Source: a virus. From it: a stretch of DNA of 23,976 nt. The translations under genes were made by a program, and so were the position numbers. Numbering within the stretch: the first letter of the stretch is position 1; each line of letters begins with the position of its first letter. Shown here in pieces: positions 1 to 6,299 of this stretch. The stretch spans positions 1-23,976 of IMG/VR virus record IMGVR_UViG_3300028908_000030; one strand, given 5' to 3'. Under the pieces are notes generated by a model. The model did no database searches. It saw nothing but the letters and a program-made list of their open reading frames with translations, and was not told the origin of the DNA.

Positions 1-357
1 CCCCCCACTGAAAAAATAATAAAAGCCGTGCCAAAAGATAAAAATGAGCTATATAAACCCATGCGGGCGTTGTTTGAAACATACTACAAGCGGGCGGGCG
101 GTGACGCTTATTATTGGCAAATTAAAGACAGCGTCGCACTGAAACAGATAAAAAAGAAAATAGAGTTTCTGTTTAAGCAAAAGGACAAAAAAATAACAGA
201 TACCGGAATTTTGCGTAGTTTTGAGGTAATTTTGGCACGGGGTTTGTCGGATAAGTTCATAAAGCAGAATTATACAGTTGCGATAATTAACAAACAGTTC
301 AATGTTTTGACGAAATTACGAAATACCTTTGAAACAAACGGCGGACTATGGAATTAA
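1..357 (+). CDS. C-terminal part of a probable phage replication-associated protein (5' truncated)
   Basis: The reading frame is open to base 1, so the start lies outside the window; the GTG at 28 is internal or accidental. The visible 118 residues are a basic helical domain. The last half (an aromatic patch YYWQIKD, a run of lysines, then ILRSFEVILARGLSDKFI and a final INKQFN segment) resembles the C-terminal domain (DUF7833-like) of replication proteins in Bacteroides phages and mobile elements, which usually carry an N-terminal Lin1244/Lin1753-type helix-turn-helix. Family assignment is from memory of the pattern. The stop overlaps the next gene by 10 bases, so the two are translationally coupled. 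A role in replication initiation or helicase loading is inferred from family and position only. Confidence 0.5.
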   Translation, partial: PPTEKIIKAVPKDKNELYKPMRALFETYYKRAGGDAYYWQIKDSVALKQIKKKIEFLFKQKDKKITDTGILRSFEVILARGLSDKFIKQNYTVAIINKQFNVLTKLRNTFETNGGLWN

Positions 358-914
358 TAAAATATATCGGGAAAGAAATAGACATGGCGGCAATAATTAA
401 TAACAAAAATTTGCCGGCAATTTCAAAAATAAGGAAAGAAGAGGGGGAGGCTGTGTTGCAAAATATATTAAAAATTGCAATACGGGATTTATTAACCGGG
501 TTACCGTTTGAGCTTGAGCCGGCAGGTTTAAGTAAGTTAATCCAATATATTATTGAGGATTATTATTTTTTTAAAATTGCGGACATATACGCAATATCAA
601 AACGAATTGCAAAAAAAAAGATATTCGGAAAGCTGTATATTAACGATGTTTTGGCAGAATTTGAAGCATATTCAAATGAGCGGTTACAGCTTGGGGCGGA
701 GATAAGCCGGAAAGAAGCGGCGGAGCGAAAAAAACAAATAGACCTGCTAACAGATGAGCAACTTAAAAAGCTATATAAAAAGGTCGGGGCGTCTGTTTCA
801 AAGTTGGAATATAATAAGCGATTGAGAGCGATAAACGAACAAAAGAAACGTAAATTAAAACAAATATATTATGAAAGTAGTAAAGGGAACAAAACGGGCA
901 AAAAAACAAATTGA
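348..914 (+). CDS. Unknown phage protein, DUF6633-like, probable replication module member
   Basis: This 188-residue charged protein has no signal peptide or membrane segment. The middle (about residues 65-110) contains a segment reading KIADIYAISKRIAKKKIFGK followed by a short link and an acidic, aromatic stretch LAEFEAYSNER. That resembles a segment of DUF6633-type proteins of Bacteroides phages, which often sit beside replication genes. The C-terminal third (about 115-188) is very rich in Lys, Arg, Glu and Gln and is probably a long helix or coiled coil. It overlaps the gene before it by 10 bases and the next by 44 bases in another frame. Function is not known; nucleic-acid binding is possible from the basic tail. 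Confidence 0.5.
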   Translation: MELIKYIGKEIDMAAIINNKNLPAISKIRKEEGEAVLQNILKIAIRDLLTGLPFELEPAGLSKLIQYIIEDYYFFKIADIYAISKRIAKKKIFGKLYINDVLAEFEAYSNERLQLGAEISRKEAAERKKQIDLLTDEQLKKLYKKVGASVSKLEYNKRLRAINEQKKRKLKQIYYESSKGNKTGKKTN

Positions 915-1218
915 GATAAGCGAAGCACAAAAAAATGAAATTATTGAGCTTATAAAAGAATTTTACAAAAAAAACGGATATTACGTTGCTTCGATAATGA
1001 GCGACGTCAAAAATGTTGGTTTATGGGTTTACGTATTTGTTAAACCGATTAACAACAAAATGAAAGGGGTTTACGGGCTGCCTTTTATAAATAATATCCG
1101 TTTCGATTGTGTCGGGGGGCTGTTTAGTTTAACGTTTAATTTGCCCTTGCATTCGGAAAATCACGGAATTGTAGAAACGTTTATTAATATCATGAAAGAC
1201 GTAAACAAAAAGATATAA
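871..1218 (+). CDS. Hypothetical protein, 115 aa
   Basis: I do not recognise this protein. It starts inside the 3' end of the previous gene (44-base overlap, different frame). It opens with a basic, helical first 40 residues and continues with a beta-rich part containing VGLWVYVFVKPI and GGLFSLTFNLPL, which looks like an alternating-strand domain. There is no signal peptide and there are no cysteine clusters (one Cys). The 58-base gap after it, before the methyltransferase, is the first real break in this run of genes. Coding support comes from the tight packing and from codon use like that of its neighbours. Confidence 0.55.
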   Translation: MKVVKGTKRAKKQIEISEAQKNEIIELIKEFYKKNGYYVASIMSDVKNVGLWVYVFVKPINNKMKGVYGLPFINNIRFDCVGGLFSLTFNLPLHSENHGIVETFINIMKDVNKKI

Positions 1219-1276
1219 AAAAATGGGATTTATATTGTGTTAAGCCAGGCATTTTGATAATTAAAAAAAGTAAAAT

Positions 1277-2224
1277 TTGAGTAAAAAAATAAATATATTA
1301 TCATTATTTGCGGGGATGGGAACATTAGAACTTGCGTTAATTAATCAAAATTTCGAGATTGGGAAAAGTTACGCAAGCGAAATTAAACCGTATGCAATTA
1401 AATTAATGCAACATCATTTCCCGGACACGATACAATTAGGAAATATTAATAATTGGAAAAATTGGGATATTGATTGGAAAAATATTGACTTAATCGGCAG
1501 CGGTTCACCTTGCCAGGATTTATCAATAGCAGGGAGAAGGGCAGGAATATACGGGAGTAGAAGCCGTTTATTTTTTGTTTTTGTTGAGATATTAGAGTAT
1601 GTTAAAAAATTAAATCCAGATGTTTTGTTTTTGCAGGAGAACGTTGCATCAGCACCTAAAAAAGATATAAGAATAATAAGCGAGTTTTTAGGCATATATC
1701 CTCAGCTAATTGATAGTAAATTGTGGTTGCCGCAAAGTAGAAAAAGACTATTCTGGACAAATATAAGATATAGTTATCAGGGGTTGTTTGGCGAAAAAAC
1801 AACGGATATACCTTTGCCGACAAAAAGGAAAGAAATATATGCAAAAGATATAATCACATCCGGAATAACTAAACAAAAAATATTTCCGACATTAACGGAA
1901 AGGTATGTAGCATCAAACAAGTATGAACATTCAGAAAAAAGAGATAAAAGATTAAGGATGAAAAGTGTTCCGTATGTTATAGAATTAAATAAATCAAAAG
2001 AAAGTAACGGGAAACAGCCGTTTAATCAAAATAAAGGCAATGCAAGAATTTTAAATAAAACAGAGTTATGCAGAATACAAGGTTTTCCGGATAACTATTG
2101 CGATATAGTTAGTTACAGACAAGCTGGAAGTTTACTTGGTGATGCATGGTCGTTACCGGTAGTTGAACATATCATTTCATTTATTGACAAAACAAAATTT
2201 AAAACACGAAATTTAAAGACCTAA
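1277..2224 (+). CDS. DNA (cytosine-5-)-methyltransferase
   Basis: This protein transfers a methyl group from S-adenosylmethionine to C5 of cytosine in a specific DNA site. At 315 residues it has the full C5 motif order: motif I FAGMG (11-15, SAM binding), motif IV GSPCQD with catalytic Cys79, motif VI ENV (121-123), motif VIII QSRKR (153-157), a target-recognition region roughly 165-255, motif IX around LCRIQGFPDNY (264-274), and motif X GSLLGDAWSLPV (284-295). The start must be TTG at 1277, because the first ATG (1315) would remove most of motif I. Arginine codons differ sharply from the neighbours: 15 of 17 are AGA/AGG here against 7 of 19 in the large terminase, which suggests separate acquisition. 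No cognate restriction enzyme is visible, so it probably protects phage DNA. Target site unknown. Confidence 0.95.
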   Translation: MSKKINILSLFAGMGTLELALINQNFEIGKSYASEIKPYAIKLMQHHFPDTIQLGNINNWKNWDIDWKNIDLIGSGSPCQDLSIAGRRAGIYGSRSRLFFVFVEILEYVKKLNPDVLFLQENVASAPKKDIRIISEFLGIYPQLIDSKLWLPQSRKRLFWTNIRYSYQGLFGEKTTDIPLPTKRKEIYAKDIITSGITKQKIFPTLTERYVASNKYEHSEKRDKRLRMKSVPYVIELNKSKESNGKQPFNQNKGNARILNKTELCRIQGFPDNYCDIVSYRQAGSLLGDAWSLPVVEHIISFIDKTKFKTRNLKT

Positions 2225-2234
2225 ACAAAAAGAT

Positions 2235-2585
2235 ATGAGAAACAAAGAACACAATTTACAAGCAGCTTGCGTCCGGTGGTTTCGGTATGAATACCCGAAA
2301 TTTAAAATGTTATTATATGCAATTCCAAACGGGGGCAAACGAAATATAAAAACGGCGCAATATTTGAAAGCTGAGGGGGTGGTTGCCGGCGTTGCAGATT
2401 TGTTTTTAAGTATTCCGTCGGGTGGTTTTTGTGGGTTGTATATCGAAATGAAAACCGAAACGGGGCGGCAGACTGAAAAACAAAAAGAATTTGAAAAAGA
2501 AGTAAAGGCAGCCGGGTATGATTATATTATTGTGCGAACATTTGAGGGTTTTCAGACAGCAATAAACAATTATTTGATTTTTTAA
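2235..2585 (+). CDS. VRR-NUC domain nuclease
   Basis: This 116-residue single-domain protein of the PD-(D/E)xK superfamily is the small stand-alone VRR-NUC form common in phages. Visible signatures are the N-terminal helix with EHNLQAACVRWF, the PNGG turn (31-34), GVVAGVADLFL carrying the likely metal ligand Asp55, and YIEMK giving Glu71 and Lys73, followed by a Gln-containing helix (QKEFEKE). These fit catalytic D-ExK geometry. VRR-NUC proteins act on branched DNA or Holliday-junction-like structures; in phages they are inferred to process replication or recombination intermediates before packaging. It starts 10 bases after the methyltransferase. The neighbour is not proof of a restriction-modification pair: VRR-NUC proteins of this size are frequent in phages without a methyltransferase. 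Confidence 0.9.
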   Translation: MRNKEHNLQAACVRWFRYEYPKFKMLLYAIPNGGKRNIKTAQYLKAEGVVAGVADLFLSIPSGGFCGLYIEMKTETGRQTEKQKEFEKEVKAAGYDYIIVRTFEGFQTAINNYLIF

Positions 2586-2586
2586 A

Positions 2587-2601
2587 TGGCACGATTTTTG
2601 A
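2587..2601 (+). promoter_or_regulatory. Candidate promoter motif, copy 1 (TGGCAC-N5-TTGA)
   Basis: TGGCAC at 2587-2592 is followed by GATTT and TTGA, directly after the VRR-NUC stop and 15 bases before the next ATG. A near copy sits at 4090-4104 in the same context. The right half (GATTTTTG) is one mismatch from the Bacteroidota -7 element TAnnTTTG. The whole also resembles a sigma-54 -24/-12 pair, but it lacks the GC at -12. Promoter function is inferred. Confidence 0.35.
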
Positions 2602-2616
2602 AATTAAAAAATTACT

Positions 2617-2886
2617 ATGGATATATACAGAGAATTAATAGAGAATAAATTGCCACCTGAGCATGAATTGCTCATGCGGTTTGAGCAAAGAAAAGCAATC
2701 CCATTTGAAGTAATCGGGGATAGTTTTTCAATTAACGGATTGTTAACGGGAGAGGTTAAGGTTGCAAAAGGCAACCGAATAACCCCCGATTATAAAGAGG
2801 TGGTAAATGTTTCATTTATTGGGCGGGTTTATAATGAGAGCGGCAAAGAAGTTGACATGGTTATTTATCGTAATTTAGAAATATAA
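2617..2886 (+). CDS. Hypothetical protein, 89 aa
   Basis: I do not recognise this small acidic protein. The first 28 residues look helical and charged (ELIENKLPPEHELLMRFEQR). The rest looks like a compact beta domain, with alternating hydrophobics in FEVIGDSFSINGLLTGEVKV and VVNVSFIGRVYNESGKEVDM. It has no Cys, membrane segment or signal peptide. It lies just downstream of a candidate promoter motif at 2587-2601 and is followed by a gene with a strong Shine-Dalgarno sequence, so it may begin a new transcript. Confidence 0.55.
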   Translation: MDIYRELIENKLPPEHELLMRFEQRKAIPFEVIGDSFSINGLLTGEVKVAKGNRITPDYKEVVNVSFIGRVYNESGKEVDMVIYRNLEI

Positions 2887-2893
2887 AGGAGGT
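2887..2893 (+). promoter_or_regulatory. Strong Shine-Dalgarno site for the gene at 2900
   Basis: AGGAGGT lies six bases before the ATG at 2900. Most genes in the window have no such element, as expected for a Bacteroidota host, so this is one of only four clear cases (with 3295, 6803 and 15539). Confidence 0.7.
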
Positions 2894-2899
2894 TTTAAA

Positions 2900-3109
2900 A
2901 TGGCAAAAGCAGTAATTTACAGCGGTCAAAAAGTACATTACACGGAATTTGACGGGAGCTATCAAAACGGAATAGTTAAGGGAGTAGCAGCCGACGGCAA
3001 GCATGCGTGGGTTGTTTACAAGTGTGGGGGAGATTGGGAGAATTACAAAAATTATACGGGGGTACGAACCGCAATAAACGAATTAAGGGGGGGTTGGCGT
3101 CATGATTAG
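2900..3109 (+). CDS. Small SH3/KOW-like phage protein
   Basis: This 69-residue protein reads as a small all-beta barrel: GQKVHYTEFDGSYQNGIVKG is the typical SH3/KOW-like first hairpin. It is followed by HAWVVYKCGGDWENYKNYTG, which matches a widespread phage family of small hypothetical proteins with a conserved W-x-N-Y-x-x-Y-T signature. These are thought to be Tudor/SH3-like; their partner is unknown. Translation is favoured by a strong Shine-Dalgarno site. The stop overlaps the next start by 8 bases. Likely an early host-takeover or DNA-associated protein, but that is inference. Confidence 0.7.
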   Translation: MAKAVIYSGQKVHYTEFDGSYQNGIVKGVAADGKHAWVVYKCGGDWENYKNYTGVRTAINELRGGWRHD

Positions 3110-3305
3110 TTTACTGTTAAAATATCAATTTAAAAGGCTGGAGCGTTTATTGAATAAACATTACGGGTTTCCGATAGATTTTGAGTTAAGAACAAACGGG
3201 GATAATACAACCATGTGGGTATTAAATTCCAATGATGTTGCAATGGAAATTGATTTTAAAACCCCCAAAGAAGTGAAAAAATATCTTAAAAAAAAGGAGG
3301 TTTAA
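3102..3305 (+). CDS. Hypothetical protein, 67 aa
   Basis: I do not recognise this small basic protein. It has an amphipathic N-terminal helix (LLLKYQFKRLERLLNKHYG) and a short acidic/beta middle, and ends in a Lys-rich tail. It overlaps the gene before it by 8 bases. Its last codons contain the Shine-Dalgarno sequence (3295-3301) of the next gene, so the two genes are tightly coupled. Confidence 0.55.
   Translation: MISLLLKYQFKRLERLLNKHYGFPIDFELRTNGDNTTMWVLNSNDVAMEIDFKTPKEVKKYLKKKEV
3295..3301 (+). promoter_or_regulatory. Strong Shine-Dalgarno site for the gene at 3306
   Basis: AGGAGGT lies inside the last codons of the gene ending at 3305, with four bases to the ATG at 3306. It is one of the few clear Shine-Dalgarno sites in this window. 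Confidence 0.7.
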
Positions 3306-3662
3306 ATGGTATATGTAACTAACATATTCGGATTTACAGCGACAAAAGAAATAAAAGTAATTTACGAAAGTAAAAAATACAATATTGCTCATGTTGTCAG
3401 TGATTGGGGCGGGCAAAAATTTGAATATTTGGCGGTATATGATGATAATGGAATTGTTAATTTTAAAAACATAAATGAAGTTACCATGCCAGGACATTCA
3501 ATTGATATAAAAGATTATATCGATGACGATTTGGAGCAAGTAAGCCCCGAACTTTTAAAGGACTATACAGAACAGGCAAGTTATCTTAAAATCAATTTAT
3601 TTACGGTTTTTGAAATAGCAGAGACCATGAAAAGATTAGACAACCATTTTTTAATTGATTAG
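3306..3662 (+). CDS. Hypothetical protein, 118 aa
   Basis: I do not recognise this acidic protein. The first 60 residues look like a beta domain (KEIKVIYESKKYNIAHVVSD, then FEYLAVYDDNGIVNFKNINE). The second half is more helical and acidic (IDDDLEQVSPELLKDY). There are no membrane segments and no cysteines. It is preceded by a strong Shine-Dalgarno site and followed after one base by the NinB-like gene, so it belongs to the same operon. Confidence 0.55.
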   Translation: MVYVTNIFGFTATKEIKVIYESKKYNIAHVVSDWGGQKFEYLAVYDDNGIVNFKNINEVTMPGHSIDIKDYIDDDLEQVSPELLKDYTEQASYLKINLFTVFEIAETMKRLDNHFLID

Positions 3663-3663
3663 C

Positions 3664-4086
3664 ATGAAATTAATTGAGTACGGGACAATATCAAACGGCA
3701 AGTTAACATTAAACAACAAAAGATTGTTTGAGCGAACCATAAAGGACATCCAGCACATGCCCGTCGTTGTGACAATTGAGAAAAGGGAAAAAAAGCGGTC
3801 GGTATGGCAAAATAGGTATTATTGGGGGGTTGTTGTTCCGATTGTTCAAAAGGGCTTGACAGATGTAGGATATGAAGGACTGACAAAGGAAGATGTACAT
3901 GAGTATTTAAAAGAAACTTTCAATAAAAAAACATTTGTAAATAATGAAACGGGCGAATATATTACAGTACCGGAAAGCACTACAAATTTAAGTACATACG
4001 ATTTTATGCAATATTATAAGAAAATTCAAAAATGGGGGGACGAATATCTTAATGTTTACATCCCCGACCCCGACCCCGAATATTAA
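3664..4086 (+). CDS. NinB-like recombination-associated phage protein
   Basis: I chose the ATG at 3664, one base after the previous stop, rather than the in-frame TTG at 3655 that lies inside that gene; this gives 140 residues. The core RSVWQNRYYWGVVVP and the segments EDVHEYLKETFNKK, NNETGEYITVPESTTNLST and YLNVYIPDP match a family common in Bacteroidota phages that resembles lambda NinB (single-strand DNA binding, recombination mediator). Hallmarks are RSxxQNxYYWG in the first half, a T-rich strand, then a tryptophan-containing helix and a final IPDP. The NinB link is by pattern and is not certain. The neighbouring VRR-NUC and winged-helix genes fit a recombination or replication role. Confidence 0.55.
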   Translation: MKLIEYGTISNGKLTLNNKRLFERTIKDIQHMPVVVTIEKREKKRSVWQNRYYWGVVVPIVQKGLTDVGYEGLTKEDVHEYLKETFNKKTFVNNETGEYITVPESTTNLSTYDFMQYYKKIQKWGDEYLNVYIPDPDPEY

Positions 4087-4089
4087 AAA

Positions 4090-4104
4090 TGGCACAATAT
4101 TTGA
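4090..4104 (+). promoter_or_regulatory. Candidate promoter motif, copy 2 (TGGCAC-N5-TTGA)
   Basis: TGGCAC at 4090-4095, then AATAT and TTGA, lies just after the NinB-like stop and 24 bases before the ATG at 4129. It repeats the 2587-2601 motif: the shared form is AAATGGCACrATwTTTGA. AATATTTG is one mismatch from the Bacteroidota -7 element TAnnTTTG. Promoter function is inferred. Confidence 0.35.
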
Positions 4105-4128
4105 TAACAAGCAAAATAAAAAACAAAA

Positions 4129-4815
4129 ATGATAACATTATTTGAAAATTACACAGAGCCGTTAACCGAAGCAGAAAAGGAAACGGCAATTTATCTTTAC
4201 ATGGTATTAACTTATAACCCACAAACCGCAAAAAATTTAGTTAACCGATTACAAAAAATTGTTGATAACAAAGCAATTAAATTAAAGTTAAATATTAGGC
4301 GTATTCGCAAGATGGTTAATTATTTGCGCCAAAATGGTTTTATTGTGATTGCTACTGAAAAGGGTTATTTTATAACCGATGACCGGTTGATAATTAGAAA
4401 ACAAATTTTATCATTATTGGAGCGGTCGGGAGCTATCAAAACAGCCGCAAACGGTTTGATAAATTCATACAACGAAAAATATAAAGATGACAATTTTTTT
4501 AAACAGCCGACGTGGTTGTTTTGGGGGGGCGGCTGGAACTTTGGCGACAAAGTAACGCCTGAAGTGGTTAAATATATTGAATCGGTCGAAGTAACAAGCG
4601 AACGGGAGGCATATATTTTAATGCTGTTTATTACAAAGGTATATCCGAATTATGACATTAAGAGTAAAAACGGCACGCATGAGGTTGTTTTGAACAAAAC
4701 TAATAAGCCGGGCAATACTGCAACGATTTTAAAAGCTATGTTGAGAAACGAGAGTTTAACAAAGTTTTTGAATCATGAGCAGGATAAAATAAAAGTAATT
4801 TATCAAAAAAAATAA
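4129..4815 (+). CDS. Winged-helix DNA-binding phage protein
   Basis: The protein has 228 residues. Residues about 8-100 read as a winged helix: an N-terminal TEAEKETAIYLYMVL helix, then KLNIRRIRKMVNYLRQNGF as the recognition-helix region, then IATEKGYFITDD as the wing. This arrangement (recognition helix followed by GYF) occurs in many small phage DNA-binding proteins near replication or regulation genes. Residues 125-228 are different: a Trp/Gly-rich patch (PTWLFWGGGWNFGDK) and a charged, mixed C-terminal region that I cannot place. It follows a candidate promoter motif, so it may begin a transcript. A regulator of middle genes is a reasonable guess but is not shown. Confidence 0.6.
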   Translation: MITLFENYTEPLTEAEKETAIYLYMVLTYNPQTAKNLVNRLQKIVDNKAIKLKLNIRRIRKMVNYLRQNGFIVIATEKGYFITDDRLIIRKQILSLLERSGAIKTAANGLINSYNEKYKDDNFFKQPTWLFWGGGWNFGDKVTPEVVKYIESVEVTSEREAYILMLFITKVYPNYDIKSKNGTHEVVLNKTNKPGNTATILKAMLRNESLTKFLNHEQDKIKVIYQKK

Positions 4816-4839
4816 TTATTAATTTAATATTTTACAGTT

Positions 4840-5130
4840 ATGAAAGCAAACAAAGTTATGTTTAAAAGGTTGTATAATTTAGGAGATTATCAACATGCCG
4901 AAATCGGCATCGAATTGTTTATTGAACCCGGAGAAAAAGCCGTCGATGTACTTAAACAAGCGGTTGATTTTGTTGAAAAATTTAACCCCACAAACCCGAA
5001 AGCAAAACGAATAAAAGAAATAAACGAAATATTGAGCAATCCTGAAAACTATAATTACGGGGTTGTAGAAGCAGCAAAAACGGAATTAAAAAATATTAAC
5101 AACGAACTAAACAACGACATGCCATTTTAA
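4840..5130 (+). CDS. Phage accessory protein with an SSB-like C-terminal tip
   Basis: The 96-residue protein begins with a short strand pair, VMFKRLYNLGDYQHAEIGIE, typical of a small phage family with the pattern K-x-x-R-x-x-N-L-G-x-Y-x-x-x-x-I followed by an acidic strand and a helix (AVDVLKQAVDFVEKFNP). Its end, NNELNNDMPF, closely resembles the acidic tip of bacterial SSB (DDDIPF or DDLPF), the peptide by which SSB recruits DNA repair and replication proteins. The rest does not read as an OB fold, so this is probably not an SSB. It is followed two bases later by the next gene. Confidence 0.6.
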   Translation: MKANKVMFKRLYNLGDYQHAEIGIELFIEPGEKAVDVLKQAVDFVEKFNPTNPKAKRIKEINEILSNPENYNYGVVEAAKTELKNINNELNNDMPF

Positions 5131-5132
5131 AA

Positions 5133-5411
5133 ATGAATTACAAAGGGTTTAAATATCAGTTGTACAAAGTTGCAGACAATCAATATTTTTTGAGCTTGCA
5201 AAACGGCAATATGTTTGAAATTCGGACGTATGTTAAACGGGTTATTTATGAAAAGATAGACAAAAACCCCCCGAATAAAAAATATAAAATATTGCTTGCA
5301 GATTTGCCGAAGCCGGCACAACGTTACATTTTTGGATTGATAAAACAAAACAAACGAACGTTTGATATTTTGCAGCAAAAAAAGAAAGGGATGTTTAAAA
5401 AATGGTTTTAA
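5133..5411 (+). CDS. Hypothetical protein, 92 aa
   Basis: I do not recognise this basic, Lys- and aromatic-rich protein. It has alternating hydrophobics in the first half (FKYQLYKVADNQYFLSLQNG) and a helical C-terminus that ends in KKKGMFKKWF. There are no cysteines or membrane segments. It sits two bases after the previous stop and overlaps the ASCH gene by 10 bases, so it is part of the same operon. Confidence 0.55.
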   Translation: MNYKGFKYQLYKVADNQYFLSLQNGNMFEIRTYVKRVIYEKIDKNPPNKKYKILLADLPKPAQRYIFGLIKQNKRTFDILQQKKKGMFKKWF

Positions 5412-5815
5412 AGTTGACATTAAAAAAAATATGGTTTGATTTAATTTTTGCCGGGTTTAAGCGGGAGGAATATAGAGAGATAAAACCATATTGGTTTAAC
5501 CGAATCATGGAGCATTACGGGGATGGGCTTGAGGACACAGTAGAGAGAATATGTAAAGCATACCAAAACCCTAAAAAATTCGGGTATGCTTCAATTTTTG
5601 ATATTAATGAATTTAATGAAATTGCCCCGAAAGGGTACAAGTATATTCATTTTTTTAATGGGGGGCATTTTTCAAACAAATTGCCACAATTTAAAATTGA
5701 GTTGTTAAATATTGACATCCGGAAAGGCGTAAAAGTATGGGGCGCAGACCCCGATAAAATATATTTTGTGTTTGAACTTGGGAAAATTACGGATGTAAAA
5801 AATTGTAATTTATGA
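5402..5815 (+). CDS. ASCH domain protein
   Basis: This 137-residue protein fits the PUA-like ASCH fold. It has a start KLTLKKIWFDLIFAGFKREE followed by YREIKPYW, the classic ASCH opening (a strand, an L-x-L helix with the basic E-x-R/K loop). A later strand reads FFNGGHFSNKLPQFKIELLNIDI, and the close is WGADPDKIYFVFELGKI. Known ASCH proteins bind RNA or act as nucleotide or acetylcytidine hydrolases; phage copies of this length are common and mostly uncharacterised. The Lys/Glu/Tyr/Arg cluster near residues 20-27 is where the binding groove should lie. It overlaps its upstream neighbour by 10 bases and the downstream one by 4 bases. Confidence 0.75.
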   Translation: MVLKLTLKKIWFDLIFAGFKREEYREIKPYWFNRIMEHYGDGLEDTVERICKAYQNPKKFGYASIFDINEFNEIAPKGYKYIHFFNGGHFSNKLPQFKIELLNIDIRKGVKVWGADPDKIYFVFELGKITDVKNCNL

Positions 5816-6111
5816 GAATACAAGAGGCTAATTTTGGCGCAATTATTGATTTATGTTATGAACAGGGGTTTGATAATGTTTTGCAAGCCCTTGACACAAT
5901 TGTAAAACAAAACGAAAACATGCATGCTTATTTGGCGGCTGGAGATTATCGGGAGCAGCAAAGGGCAAAAAGATTAAGCAGGTTAATTGTTAAGCAGAAT
6001 TTTACAATTGCAAAAATAAAAGAGTACAGGAGAAAACATGGAGACGTACGGGTGCGAAAAAATATTAAAAAGAAACCCGTTAAATCAAAAAGGCGGGGGC
6101 GTACTGTTTGA
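5812..6111 (+). CDS. Hypothetical basic protein, 99 aa
   Basis: I do not recognise this protein. The first 65 residues are helical (AIIDLCYEQGFDNVLQALDT, then QRAKRLSRLIVKQN). The last 25 are extremely basic (RVRKNIKKKPVKSKRRGR), typical of nucleic-acid-binding or unfolded tails. The start overlaps the ASCH stop in the 4-base ATGA form. Its final 74 bases are shared out of frame with the gene at 6038, so part of the basic tail is constrained by that overlap. Confidence 0.5.
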   Translation: MRIQEANFGAIIDLCYEQGFDNVLQALDTIVKQNENMHAYLAAGDYREQQRAKRLSRLIVKQNFTIAKIKEYRRKHGDVRVRKNIKKKPVKSKRRGRTV

Positions 6112-6268
6112 GTGTAACAGACCGGCAAAATACGCAATACGGGCAAGGTTTGACAGCCGGCATGGAATCAAACGGCGTACAATGTTATTTTGTGAAACTC
6201 ATAAAAACAAAATAATCAAAGAATTGAAAATATTAAACCGAAATTATACAATAAAAAAAATATCTTAA
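6038..6268 (+). CDS. Small Cys-containing protein, possible zinc site
   Basis: This 76-residue protein starts within the 3' end of the previous gene (74-base overlap, other frame) and has a short AGGAG five bases before its ATG. It has Cys6 and Cys26 and an MLFCETHKNK segment (Cys52, His55), a C-C-C-H arrangement that could hold one zinc ion, separated by basic beta-looking segments. Small phage proteins ending in a CxxH segment of this kind are common. The C-terminus is Lys-rich. Function is not known. No RNA or protein partner is visible; the next gene is the sigma factor behind its own promoter. Confidence 0.55.
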   Translation: METYGCEKILKRNPLNQKGGGVLFECNRPAKYAIRARFDSRHGIKRRTMLFCETHKNKIIKELKILNRNYTIKKIS

Positions 6269-6285
6269 ATATAAAAAATTTTTGT

Positions 6286-6293
6286 TATATTTG
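6286..6293 (+). promoter_or_regulatory. Bacteroidota-type -7 promoter element before the sigma gene
   Basis: TATATTTG fits the Bacteroidota primary-sigma -7 element TAnnTTTG exactly. I see no clean -33 TTTG at the expected distance, only a T-rich stretch. By the usual spacing transcription would begin near 6298-6300, that is, at or next to the ATG at 6300, so the message may be leaderless or nearly so. Confidence 0.55.
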
Positions 6294-6299
6294 TGCACT

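Noticed and set aside
1277-2585. Methyltransferase plus VRR-NUC as a restriction-modification pair
   Set aside because: Small VRR-NUC proteins are common phage recombination nucleases and carry no target-recognition domain; adjacency alone does not support restriction.
3054-3100. Runs of G (GGGGG) and short C runs across the window as possible G-quadruplexes
   Set aside because: The runs are scattered and lie inside coding Gly and Pro codons; I did not see four closely spaced G-tracts of the needed form.
2587-4104. Sigma-54 promoters at the two TGGCAC motifs
   Set aside because: The -24-like TGGCAC and five-base spacing are suggestive, but the -12 part is TTGA instead of TTGC and no sigma-54 activator site is visible. 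I kept them as a general candidate promoter or operator.
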